Assembly: GCA_015478945.1 (NCBI GenBank) | Contig: JABUQX010078416.1 | Location: forward strand, 1 to 64,000 | DNA length: 64,000 nucleotides | Origin: Trachelipus rathkii | Lineage: Eukaryota > Arthropoda > Malacostraca > Isopoda > Trachelipodidae | Reading direction: 5' to 3' | Shown here: positions 49,290-62,350 of the stretch, piece after piece | Position numbering within the stretch: position 1 is the stretch's first letter | How the letters are laid out: every line of letters starts with the position of its first letter | The notes under the pieces: model-generated | Databases searched by the model: none | Seen by the model: the letters and a program-made list of their open reading frames with translations, nothing else | What the model was told of the DNA's origin: nothing | Translations under genes and position numbers: made by a program

Positions 49290-50220
49290 ATGAATTAAAA
49301 ATGAGACGACCAGAAATTCCAATAACACATAGAATAAATAAGAAAAATATAAAGATAACAGAATTCGTAATGGATTCATCATTTAGATATAATTATGATT
49401 CCTAAATTTATGACACTTCTTTCTCAAAAATTAAACTATACTTTCGTGAGTGTAATAACCACTGACTCATAATTTTTTCACAATTTTATTTATATATCAA
49501 ATTGAACTTTTCTAACTTAAACTTATTTTTATAGTTATTAATACTATAATTAATTTAATGATGATTGAATACTAACGGAATTTATACTTATTATAACCGG
49601 AATAATAATATAAAATAATGTTGTGGAAATGACCACTCAATAAAAATAAATAGATAGATAAACATGTTAGGCATAATTAAATCATATATAGATATATATA
49701 TCTTTTCTTTTGGGATAAACTGATGTTCCCTTTTGCGAGACTCATGTAAAAGAATATCTTTTATCTGAAAAGGACAAAAATATTAAATTCAATGTAACAG
49801 TATATTTAGCTTAAAAAAATGTCAATCTTTTATCAAGTATAAGGTTAATATAAAATGTACAATATTAGTTATTATAAAAACAAAAAATACAAAATAAATT
49901 TCTGAACACACATAAAGTTTATCTAACTTTTTCTATGTCAAAATAATTCTGTAAATTATAAGGTACATTAGTCCATATATGATCCAGTGTCGAAGTCCAT
50001 AATTAGATGATCTTGTGAGAGATTAATATAATTTTGTAAAAGGTAACAATTTTAAAGTTTAATTTAAGCATATATATATATAACAGAAAGTATTTTAAAT
50101 TAAGAGATATACGATTATAATAATTAATTAATAGGAATTAAAATAAAGTATATCAATAATGAATAATAATCATTATTCGATCTTAATATATAATATCAAG
50201 AAATAACTGAAATATTTTCG
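49290..50220. other. AT-rich DNA without a recognised gene
   Basis: Very AT-rich single-copy-looking sequence. It would contain the promoter or intron if the 49069-49284 ORF were a real exon, but no signal can be defended. Confidence 0.6.
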
Positions 50221-50225
50221 TATCT

Positions 50226-50480
50226 CCATATAATAATAATAAATATAATAAATAATAATGAATAATAATACTAATAATAATAATATAATAATAATTATTA
50301 ATAATAATATTAATAATAATAATAATTTATATAATATTGTAATAATAATAAGTTAATAATGAAATAATAATATAATACTAATATATATACATAAATATAT
50401 AATACTTATTAGTATAGATAATAATAAATAAATAGATAATAAATAATTAAATAAGTGAATAATAATAACTAATATCATTT
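50226..50480. repeat. (AAT)n microsatellite
   Basis: AAT/ATA triplet repeats with interruptions over about 250 bases. Confidence 0.9.
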
Positions 50481-53400
50481 TACAAAATGCTAAACTCATA
50501 TTAATTAAGGTAAATTATATATCATACATTTGTATATATTAAAACGAGCTATTAAAATTTATATAATAAAAAAGAATAAATATAGTAATCGAAAAAGTTA
50601 AAATCAAATTTTATACTTAAGTATAATTAATTTTATATAAAATACAATTAACAATTATATTTTGAGAACCAGTAATCACAACTCTTAATCTATAAAAAAA
50701 TTATAATTTTATCACAATTATATCATTTATAATAAAAAATTCTCAGAATATTATAATTATTAATAGATTAATAATATTACTTTAATTATTTTAATGTATA
50801 AAAATTATTTGAAGAATTTATATAAATATTAATTAGAACCACTAAATAAGTTTTAGAATGAGCATCAATAATAAATAATAGAAGTAATAAAAATATTAAT
50901 ATAAAAATAAGATTAATTTTAATAATAAATTTTCAAATGTTGATATATTGCATATAAATTTGTACTACGAATCAAATCTTTTCAAAAATATACAATAAAT
51001 TATATATAAGTAATATTTTAAGTGCATTAGAATTTAGACCTATTAATAAAAAGGGAAAGATAAAAATAGTAATAATTAAAATACGCAGCGTGTATGAGTA
51101 TTATCATCAAAGGTTCGGAGATGAGTATCCATCATGCTCTATTTCCGAAGTTCGACGACGTAAATATTGTGGGCAACTCTCGTACCCGAAAATTCTTTCA
51201 CATATAATATAATTAAGTTAATCTTTACTAATATAAATATTGTATATTCTTAATTAATAATACATATTATTAATAATATAAATAATATATAATAATGAAG
51301 ACACATTAAATAGCACATAAATCTTTAAAATAGCAATATAATAAATAATCTAAAAATATAAATAAATAATAAATAATAATAAAATATGTATATAAATATT
51401 ATTATGAAATACAGAATGAAATTATATTCGATATATTGAGAAGATACCTTTATCTTATTAATATGAATTATAAAAAAAAAAAATGTTTCAACAATGATTA
51501 ATAGAAGTTCTCAGAATTATTTAATATCACATATTTTTTTGATCAATCGGCATTTTAGCTTCTCTATTTTTCATATATATATATATGATCCTAAATTACG
51601 ACAACCACACCATTAGGCAGGAGACAGTATCAAAAATAATAACATCCAAATTAATTATATAATATTATTTTAGAAAAATAATTCACATAGGATAAATAAA
51701 TTGAATATATATTTTTTATAAACTCAATAATTAATTATTATTAATAGTAAAGATTTAGAAATTGCATAAAAATCAATTATAAAATATGGTAATTAGAATT
51801 AATTAAAAATAATAAAGTAAAATAAAATTAAATGTTAAATAGAATTGACAATGAAATAAAATTAATAACAAAGGAAGTAGTTACAAACACATATTGGATG
51901 AGTACGTAATAACATATTATCTAATTTAATATCAAAATGATTAATAAAGCGCCTATGTATACTTGTGCAGATAGGTTTTGATGGAAGTCCTCAGTTTATT
52001 CCGGAGATTGTTTTATGGTTATTTGTTATTGAGGAAAACTTTTTTTTATCATTTATATGACCTAAAAAATTAAATTATATTAATATATTGACTAAACTAA
52101 TTAATTTTTGTTCTGTGCATGGTGTAGTGACCTGATGTGTATAATGCCGTTGTGACAAAAAGAAAGTCTTAAGAATTTTGGCCCATTTTAAGGGTCGTAG
52201 GAGATACTTTTTTAAATTAAAGATATTACTTCAGTGGTTCTTGTCTTTCATCTCGGCCAATATAAAATTCCCCTCTATTTCTCTTTTCTCTCTTTATGGC
52301 ACTAATTTACATTTAAGTTTTGAAAGATTCTTAATATTTCCTTTTCTGTCGTTCTATATATTGATTGAAGTGAAAACAAAGTATAACGGAAAAGGTCGAA
52401 AGTCAGTAGATGCAATAAAACAGATAAAAAACGGTGGCTGATTTTGTGTGGGCTGTCACGATTCGTCGAAGAAAAGATGCGCCTATCATTAATTATCTGA
52501 TCTAATGGTTGTTAAGAGTTTTTATTGTATATAAGTTGGTTCTTCTTTGTTAATTTCTCTTGCTAAAGCTCGTATAGTTAGAGAACGTTGTAAATCAATA
52601 ATTGAATACCGATCAATTAACATACACAGATTAAGAATGCTAAGTATTAATAATTATGGGCCCGGAAAAATTTCCATTAATATACATTTTTATAATAAAT
52701 ATAGTGAGATATTTATTAGCTTTAACATATAGTTTTAATATATTTTTAGCATAGATGTATATATATATAGTCATAAAATAAATGTTTGTTTCTTAATAAA
52801 TATTAAAAATATTATATTATTTAATTATATAAATAATATATATTATAATATAATATTTAATAATTATTAATAATTTTTAAATGTATAATAAATAAAATGG
52901 TGCTATCCAATTACCATAGATACAATATATAAATAATAATAAGATAACATAAATAAATAAGTCAACATAACAATGAACTAAATATACCAAATGAAAATAA
53001 AGTAAAAAATAAGTCCACAGCCATTAATAATTGAATGAGATGCTGAGCAACGCTTCACCCTAACTATACTCGACTAATGTACTAGCTAACTACCTTATAG
53101 TAACCTCGTGAGTATACACTATACTAAGAATATCATCTGCGAATCCGCTGATATTTAAGAGAAGAGTTATATATATTAATAATAATTAGGGTGAAGAGTT
53201 GAGGATAGACTCATAAATGTATGAGTGAATTGAGATTAAGTAAATGAGATTAATTATAAATACTTATGAGCGAAAAAAAAAATAAGAGAAGAAGAATATT
53301 TACTGAATAAAATTGGTTTAAAAAAATATAAAAACAAAATAAGAATTCAATTTGCTAAATGTTTCCTATATGAAAGAAGATAATTAATTAATAAATAAAT

Positions 53401-53910
53401 CAAGCAGTAACAAGAAGAATAATAATAAATATAAATACATTTCCTAAGTTAAAATTTCATTTAGTTTATTTAGATTTATTTAATATTAATATTATTTAAT
53501 AATTTTATATTAATTTTTTTTTAAATATATTATAATTTATTAAAAATAATTAAACATTTGATAACAGAATACAATTAATTTTAAAATATCTGGGCTCCAA
53601 ATATAAATGTTCTTTAAACAAAGACGTCAATTAATATGATTAAAATCTATCGTTATTAAGGTTTCCCCCGGGTATCTTAGGTATCCTCATTCTTATTAAT
53701 TAAGTAATTCATTGGGATGTGTGTTATTCATAGTTTATATTACCTTATTATTCGCCTCGATTGCAAAGTCGAATATCTATCTCATTAATATTCACTATTA
53801 TATAAATTTTTTTTATTCTAATCTTTAATAATTTGTAATTTATTTTTATTATTTTATTATTTTCATTATAAATTCTTGCCATGTCATGTAAATAAAAATG
53901 ATTTATCTAC
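50481..53910. other. AT-rich desert
   Basis: Mostly AAT-, TTA- and A-rich sequence. Short patches of higher complexity at 51080-51190 and 52110-52560 hold ORFs (52178-52441, 87 codons) without recognisable domains. No RNA gene seen. Confidence 0.65.
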
Positions 53911-53914
53911 CGTT

Positions 53915-53946
53915 CTTATTATTATTATTATTATTATTATTATCTC
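53915..53946. repeat. (TTA)n microsatellite
   Basis: About nine perfect ATT/TTA units. Confidence 0.95.
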
Positions 53947-54535
53947 AATTACATTAATTATTATCATAGTATAACTATTATTAGATTATTATTATCATTG
54001 AAAATCTCTTGTATTCCATCTTACATAATAATATAAATATACTTAATTTAAATTTTTAATGTAATATTTATCTATTTATTATGTTTTTGTTCTTTCTACA
54101 AGTGTTGTGACAGGATTCTATGTCTCTATTTGTCGATGTTAGTCGTTCTTAATATATTTTACTTTTTTTAAGATTAAATGCTGAAATAAGATTTACGAAA
54201 CTGGTAAGTTGAGTCTTGTTTCACTCTCTGTGCCTCCTATCTAAAATCATTCTTATAAGAAAATAAATAAGACTCATACTATTTCTAAATATAATATAAT
54301 ATAATATAATTAGTTTTGAAAAGTAATTTTCTAATAATGAAAGGTTAGTTAATATTAGGGTATTAACAAACTTATTTCAGGCTAGTTATATATAATAAAA
54401 ATTATGAATTTTTGAATAATACTATTTATTCTCATGAAATTATTATTTCTATTTTTAATACTATTATTTGGCCCTACTTTTTTAAAAGTAACTTGACAGC
54501 AATTGCTTCACACCCTTATTATAAATTATATATAA
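53947..54535. other. AT-rich DNA without a recognised gene
   Basis: AT-rich, with a short (TAATA)n stretch near 54290-54310. Nothing else seen. Confidence 0.65.
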
Positions 54536-55405
54536 TATCTTAATAATAATTATTTAATATTAATAATAGTTTAATAATTTTATATTTAATATAAAATTAT
54601 TATTAAATATATATTAATATTAATATTTATATTATATATATAATTAATTAATATATTACTTTTAATTTAAATTATTTTTAATAATTGTAATATATATTAT
54701 ATTAATCTGCTTTTATATATTTACTGTATGGATTATACTTATTAATCTCAGTCATACGAGCATTTTCTTTAAAAAATATGAGAAAATTTCGACGATTTAA
54801 TTATTTAATAAAGTAGTATTTTTTTTATTAAAACTCACAAAATAGAATAATATTAAGAATAAATAATTTCTTTAAAACCATGGAAATGTACATAATTTTT
54901 TCCTTTCTTATTTTCATTAAAACTGTAATAAATTGTTATTGTGTCATAAAAATAAAATATTATTAAATAATAAAAATTAAATTATAGTATTAATTATATA
55001 TAATATTAAAATTAATTAATAATATAATTATATATATATTTATAAGTATATATATTAATAAATAATATAATAAATAATATATATATATTATTAATAAAAT
55101 ATATAATTATAATATATATTAATATATTAATAATTATATATATATTAATATTATAATTTATATTGAATAATATATAATAAATATTAATATATAATATATA
55201 TAATAAATATAATATATACTATTATAATAATATAATATATTTTTAGATAGTTTAAATAATTTTTATATAATTATATAATGTTTTTATATATTATTAATAT
55301 TTTACGATATTAATATATATATATATAAATATTATTAAATAATATAATAATATAAATTTTGAATATTATTTGATATTTTTATCTTAATATATTATTTTTT
55401 TTATG
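54536..55405. repeat. Long A/T-only tract
   Basis: About 870 bases dominated by TA, TTA and AAT words with very few G or C. Confidence 0.85.
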
Positions 55406-55544
55406 ATCTCTTTGGTTGGGCCCTTCGGCCCCCCCTCTATATTAAAATATTATTATAAATAACACCTCTGTTATATTCAATCTCTGTGATCATAAAATGA
55501 TATTATTAAATATATTATATATACCCTTAAAGAGCTGAGGGAAA

Positions 55545-55720
55545 GTTTAAAAAAATTTTTTTTAACTAAAGGAAATACCCAAGGGTATAAATAACGCAAA
55601 AGATGGCAGGAGTCTGGGTCGCTCGGCCTCCCGGTACCTCTAACTACACGGTGGGACAGACGGGGGGGACGATGGAACCCCCCTGCATGAATCTACCTCT
55701 CGACGCAACAGAATTCTTCA
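55545..55720 (+). repeat. GC-rich dispersed repeat, copy 2
   Basis: Its first 115 bases match the reverse complement of 29205-29310 in order (T-run, TAACTAA, TACCCA, GATGGCAGGAGTC, TCGGCCT, CTCTA). A G7 run and a C6 run (about 55660-55683) follow, able to form a GGGGG/CCCCC stem around GACGATGGAA. A weak GC-rich patch at 55415-55440 lies just upstream. Confidence 0.5.
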
Positions 55721-57410
55721 TCAAACCGACCTTTATGTGTAATGGTGGAAGATAAAAATTTTTTGTTTAAAATTCATATAATTTTAAAATTCTGGCGTCT
55801 TGTTTTAGGGAATTTATAAAAAAGAAATAATAAATAAACTGTATAATAGATATCACGTAGTGCACTTTTAATTATGAAAAAAAAATTAAACGCCGAAAAA
55901 ATATTGAAAATTCTACAAAAAAATTGGCATACGGAACAAAAAATACGTTATTTGAGGAGATGACCTTATATAAATTATGTTTTTCCCAAGTTTCATATAG
56001 AAAAGTTCTATTTGGCATTAAGCTTGAAATTTATTTTAATGAACTGACCTCATAGAATCTACGTTACCCCGTTAGCACACAAATCAATGTTTTAAAAGAA
56101 ATAAAGTCATGTTATTAAATTTACATTAAAACATGGACCATTTAGCTTTTCGCGAGCACGCAATAAAATAATAATTCACGTCCTCAGAGTTATGCCTACA
56201 ACGATATTAGTACCAACTCGTCCATTCCATATATATACCCCCGGCGTGTGGTATATGACCCTAAAACACTTTAACTTAGTAAGTCAATCTACCCTCAATG
56301 CTATATAAGTAGGCCCCCTCTACTAAATAACCTTCCCCTTAAGGAGTACCTGATGTATTATTGGCGTGGGCGTTATTCACCTACCTTGATGGGGGCCCAG
56401 AGCTACTTACCAAAATCAATCAAGTACTCCTATTGTTATATTATTATATGTGACGTTTATTTTTATCCTTTATTGGATTAGTGATGAAGGAAACATGAAA
56501 GGCCGGCGAATAATAACTCAACTTTTTATAATGTTTTTATTTCTCATAATTATATAACTTGTACAATGTTTAATCATAAGTAATAAAGGTGGTATACACC
56601 CGATGAATTTTAAGTGTATATTAGCAGGAAGAAAAACTTGCAAAATTAGGCCTTCATTATACAATAGGAGTTTTTCAATGCAACTAGCTGTTATAGAGAC
56701 AACATAACATTGAAGTCTATTCTTTTCGCTTAAATATGTGGTTCTTCATTATTAAAAATAGATTCTCCCCTAAATCAGGAACATTAAAGATAATGAAGAC
56801 ATCAATAAATGAATTAGAAAGAAAATGATAAAAAAATTGGTTGGAGCTAACTACTTTCTTGGATACGTGATATGGGCAATGAGTGACTTCCTCTCTGCCC
56901 GGAGCTGGTAGAAACAAGGAGATGGGAGTGACTCATGGCGTTGCTTTCTAGAAAATTATAGATTATTGCCGATTGCTTAATACTAAGATGAAAATACACC
57001 TTTGTCCCCTGCGGAAAACTACCTCCCGTGCACTATTCCTGATTTCTGAAGTGTTCTGATTACCTATGAATGGTAGGTATTTAACGAAAATATAGAATTG
57101 TCAAACACTCTAAAGAAGCTCTGAAAGATTAAGAGTAGAGGAAGATATACAAGGTTCTCTTGGAGAAAATTATAATTTTCGGTCCTGACAGAATTCTCTG
57201 GGTCTGGTCTCATATCTGTCGTTGTAGTACGGCTGGTATTAAAGTCAAAGATGGATGAGATATTTTACCGCGATAACAAAAAGATGTCTGTTATGACATA
57301 ATAGATTTACGGAATAACCTCTCTAAATAACGCAAAAAAGTAAAGGAATATAATTGAGCGATTTGGATTAATAATGAATTATGTTATCTGTGACAAAGAC
57401 GATAGAAAAG
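55721..57410. other. AT-rich DNA without a recognised gene
   Basis: Ordinary sequence of rising complexity toward 57 kb. The 66-codon minus-strand ORF at 56717-56917 has no motif. Confidence 0.55.
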
Positions 57411-57414
57411 AAAA

Positions 57415-57630
57415 TTTAGATAGAGAGAGAGAATAGAGAGAGAGAGAGACGAGGGCACTGAGTATAGATGGAGGAAACTGAGACTGACGATAGAGAGAAG
57501 AGAGTGATGAGAGTATGAGACAACCGCTCAACGGAGCATAGGTATAGAGATTCCGTAGAAGAGAAGAGATGCCAACGGTTTATTGATGTAGTAGTAGAGA
57601 GAGAGATGAGAGAGAGAGTATGATAGAGAT
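57415..57630. repeat. Imperfect (GA)n microsatellite
   Basis: GAGA-rich repeat with many interruptions (GATAGAGA, GACGAGAG). It looks like an old, decaying repeat. Confidence 0.85.
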
Positions 57631-59895
57631 GTAGTGCCTAGTAGGAGATTGTACGCTACTGCAGTAGTCTTTCCTTAATTTCATGTTATATTGTCCACCG
57701 CCCGAGTTTTTCTTTCGGGTCCGGGAGAGGAGTCAAGGGACGCAGGTTTGGTATGAAATTTTGTGACATTTTCTTCTATTAGATTGTTAATAGTTCAAAA
57801 CTAAACCACGAAGATGAGAGATCCTTTCGACGGCCTTTGAATGAAAGTGAGAAGAGCAGCCGGTGTGCAACGTTTCGCTTGTAATTTAAGTCGGAGGATC
57901 ATGCAAGTGGGCAGCAATGATATCTTATTTCATGATCATCATACTAAAGGGATGAAATTTCTGTAGAAGTCTGGTTTGGTATATGGACGCTTGAATAGTA
58001 GCTTTTTTTTTTCGGGCGGCGAGAAGAGGGGGCGTGTGGTGATGATTTAATAAATTATATATTATATCTCATATAGATTGTGAAATTCATTATACAGAAT
58101 AAAAATTTATTTTGCTCAATCTTTTTATTAAAGTTATTCCGGAGGTAGGCACACAATTTCTATTTCTATCGTTAAAACTATTATAGTTATTTTCTCTGGG
58201 AAAATTTAACGGCCTTAGCCATTAAATTCCAGGCTCTGTTTTTTATGTTATCCCCATATATAATAAAGGTTATCTAATAGGATTATTAATTTATTTAGGT
58301 ATTACCTACCATTGCCAAGCACTATTTTATAGCAAATGATATACCTCGTACCCTATACCAGGAAATATGTATTTTATAATCTTTAGTTTACCCCTGATTA
58401 CTACCATTTGCCTCTGGGTATACAGTATGCCCCGATTGGGTAACGATATGATAACTCTAAAGACGAAGCTTGAAAACAGAGAATATTTCATCATTTGTAT
58501 TAGAGAAATGAATGGGTTCAAAATTATCAAAAACTAATATATCTGAGAGGCACACTCACTTGGTATACCTATTTAAATGGGAGTTCTCTATCCTCAATTA
58601 CTCATACGTGATTTATCGTCACGGGAAGCAATTAGGATTTATATATTATTTATATTTACTTCAATAACTATATATTATATAATTAAATCATACTATTTAT
58701 ATTTGATATAATAATAACTATCAATTTTATTTATTTATTTATATGTTATATCCTAAAATATAAGGCGCGTAATATTGGTAGGTTCCAGGTTCAGGATTTA
58801 TTTCTATGTCCTTGGCTTTTAGATAATATTTTACCTATACTGGCATTATTACTGTATTTTAATATAATATGATAGAACTTTCTCATAATTTGAAATGAGT
58901 TGTATAAATTTTAATAAACAGTCTATTATTAATGACTTTTAAAAGAAACTTCCTTGGAATAATTATTATCAACCATAAATTCCACCTTTAGATTTTGTGA
59001 GTTACAAGCACCAGGTCTCTCATTTTTTTTATATTAATTTACGGGTAAATTTTAAGGTTGTTTTTATTATTTTTCAATAGGGGAAAATAGAGGGCCTACA
59101 CTAGCCCATATATAGTAAGAATTTAAACCGTGAGTTCGATACAATTGATAAAGTCTCATATTATTAATAGGTAAAACTTCATTAATCCCTACTTATATGC
59201 AATGATAACCACAGGTTAATATTTTTCATAAATAACCACTAAACTAAAATAAATTTTTAAAGGGCTTGCGAAACTTTGCAGATAGGAAAATAAAAAATCG
59301 TAATCATTACTCAACTCAATCATCGATTAATACATATAACTACTATATTTAACCTTTTATCATTTTATCATCCACTCACTTCATACATCATGAGCCTAAT
59401 ATCAATAAAAATGGTACAGGTTTTTTATATTACTCCGTCCGGACATTTTATTTATTTCCCATAATATTCATTTCGAATAAACAAATACACATATATGCGT
59501 GTCAGTTAATGTTACTATCAGTTAATACAGAATAAATTGCACTTTTATTTATTTCCTTTATTTAAATAGCATGTGGAGCTCCTAATACGAAGTATATTCC
59601 TCGATATTATATTATCCAGTGAATAGTAATATCTGATGACCCTATTTACGAGAATATACTCACACCAGGTGTTCCTCTACCTTGCGCCGGATAGTTAGGG
59701 TCCTAATTACCGTAAATATATAACTTAATATCGGTTTATATCCACTATATACTCGCTGAGTGGATTCTAGGTGCAACGCACTCGTAATTTTATTATACTA
59801 TACGCTTATATTTAATAATTTTATTTAAGAATGTTACCTACTACACTATACCATCCGTAAATGAGTGGAGCAATTCCTCTAATATTTATTATCTT
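57631..59895. other. Mixed AT-rich DNA without a recognised gene
   Basis: A less AT-rich patch at 57690-58040, then AT-rich DNA. The 67-codon minus-strand ORF at 58327-58530 has no motif. No RNA gene seen. Confidence 0.55.
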
Positions 59896-62350
59896 AATTT
59901 AGAAATACGTGCTGAAGCCCCGCTACTTCTGTAAAGCCTCTCCATCTCTGAATCATCATCTTGCTAAAGGAGGTACAACACCTTTTTCTTTTTTTTTCCT
60001 TTATTTTTTCTCACACGCTAGTGGAACATCTTCAGAATCCACTGTAAAATTACTGGCCCCATGTCACTCTCTCTCTGCTCACAGCATCAGCGGCTAACTC
60101 TATTAACCATCTTTAATGTTAACTTCTACACCATCCCTTTTCCCACACAGCCTGCTAACTTGGGATTTGTACTCTCCATTTCTCTCTGCTTTTGAACAGA
60201 AAGGGCTGTTACTTATTACGTTCCAGATGAAAAAGCTTTACATATAACCACTATAGGCTATATTACAAGGAATTCTATTATCATCGAAATTTGCTTGGCT
60301 CTGACATTAAATTATTCTCTTCTTTCACTCATACGTCACGTGATGCCATTTTCCTGCTGCCATGTTTTTATCACAAGGCAAAAAGAAAATCACATATTCT
60401 TTTGTTCTTAATTCTGCTCGCCAGTTCATTACTGTTAGTGAAGGTTTTACCTTAATTGCTCTCCCTAGTTTAAGGTGGGTTAGAATTCTTTTCGTCATCA
60501 TTGGCTTTTCTAAATAAATTACGCGTGTGATCAGTCGGTGGGCGCTTCTCTGCTTTTGTCTCTCTCCCCACTTTACCTGCATTATACCTTCTCCTCATCT
60601 TTCATTTCCCCTCTAACACCCCCCTTTTATTTGGATTAAACTTTTTCCTTTTTTCTCAGTGGAAATAATCCCCTCATGGTTTACATGTCATTGAATGGTT
60701 TTGGTTTAACAAGGCTTATATAATGTATTGTGGCTCAGTTTTCTTAAAAGGGGTCTTCTCATACCAGCTAGGATTTTCTAGATTGGTTCCCCCTTTCCTT
60801 TTTTGGAATGTTCCTTACCCGTAATGGCCGCGTTCAGGTGCGTCCCAGTGGTATGTCGTTTTATTATTTCAGACTTCGCTATTCTTTTCAAGCCTTGGGT
60901 TCCGCGTTCACCATGGATGAATAAAGAGCTTAAGAGCCAGCCTTTATTGAAGCGGATAAAAGCGCAATGGTGAGTGCATTAAGTCTTGTTCCCACTTTTC
61001 GTATTTATAAAGCCGGTTTTTGAAAAGGTTCTTAGAAAATGTGATTAAACATCTCCTACGTTTTGTGTGTTTCCCTTGTTCGATTGCGTGCAGCTCCGGC
61101 ACTCGACTACCTGTTAGTAGGGTAACACAAAAAGTTATTTTGTGTTTTTGTATCGCCTCCCTCGGTACTGGGAATAGAGTAGCGCAGAGTAAAAATCCAC
61201 AATGGCGGCTCAATCTCGTTAACTGAAAAGGAGGGCCCCGGTGGGATTATTTTTTTGATTCTGTTTTTCCTTCCTCCGTCAGGAGTTTCAATTTTTCTTC
61301 ATTTTGTTTTGTCATGAAGATCGCCATTGTATATACAAGATGCAGGTCTTCCATAAAATGGTCACTCGAATCAAATCTATCTCTCTAGTCTCGGCCACAA
61401 GGCTTCGGGGGTATTCTCTTTCAGGTTCTTTAGTGTTTGGTGATGTTTCCCCCAGGAAGCCTTGGTAAGCGTACCTCTCACGGGCAATGTCTCCTATTTT
61501 AAGCCGTATACATTTTTCTGAGGCCAATGCCTTCCCTACTCGTTCAAACAAATCTCATAGAAAATTTACTATTCCCCTCTCTAGATCTGTCCTACTTCTC
61601 TAGACTAGTGTGTCTTTTTTCGATCTATTGATTTAAGATGCATAGTTTAAAGTGTCTTTAACAAATTGGAACCTGGGTCTGATGTTTTTCTATTGTTAAA
61701 TTTGTTCTTATTTTGTGAGAAGCGAGTCCGAATGGGTGTAATGCGCACAACCTTCGCAGGAAAACGCAGTTAAACGCTCGTAACAGCAGTTCGTGAAGAT
61801 GAGACAGACTCTATGCAGCTTTTCTCCGACGTATGATGCGGGAGACCATGGACAGCTTCTAACAATTGAGGTGATATATTCTTGCAATCTTTTTCTGTTG
61901 GGACAGCACTGCAGGGGTATGTAGGGAGCACAAAACTACTAATAATCGCAAATTTACTGGCCCCCACCGTAGCTATAATCTGAGTGGGTCGGAAACGACC
62001 ATGCCCGGTCTCCTAGACTGAGATAAAGAAAACCATACAATTGCTATAGATTGGTGCCGTCAGCCTCAGCCAGCCCTGTCAGCAAGCATATCTGTTCACA
62101 TTTGGTTTTTCGATAATCTACTAGCTTTGTGTTGTTCACATACTGGTACAACTATATTTTGCGTCTGTTCGTCTATTTTCTCTTTAGCTTTTTTCGTTGG
62201 TCGCTATATAGACGACGTATGGTTCTTATTTGCCTGAAGGGTAGGAGATCTCATCCAAAGACAGAAGGCTCCCATTTATATACAACAGTCCCTCCTATCC
62301 CTCGAATCTTTTTGTCCACTAGTCTTAAAAGCTAGTTATACACTTTATTT
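59896..62350 (+). pseudogene. Possible decayed retroelement region
   Basis: A less AT-rich block with several plus-strand open stretches. At 60824-60973 an ATG-started 49-codon ORF contains KPWVPRSPWMNKELKS, which resembles the PW..KEL linker between endonuclease and RT of many LINEs. Near 61010 one frame reads KPVFEKVLRKC, similar to SKVFEKVL of RT motif 2. At about 62187-62235 another reads FVGRYIDDVWFLF, similar to the catalytic YxDD of reverse transcriptases, especially Penelope-like ones. Spacing between the motifs does not fit one intact RT: too short between the first two, too long to the third. Each alone could be chance. Minus-strand ORFs (60325-60582, 61312-61551) also look protein-like. 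Confidence 0.25.
60824..60973 (+). pseudogene. Segment with PWMNKEL linker-like motif
   Basis: A 49-codon open segment. An AG at 60871-60872 after TTATTATTTC and a GTGAGT at 60969-60974 make a splice-like frame around the conserved-looking part, so a small internal exon is an alternative reading. The residue pattern PW.NKEL..L.KR..W is typical of the region just before the RT in Jockey/CR1/RTE LINEs. Confidence 0.3.
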
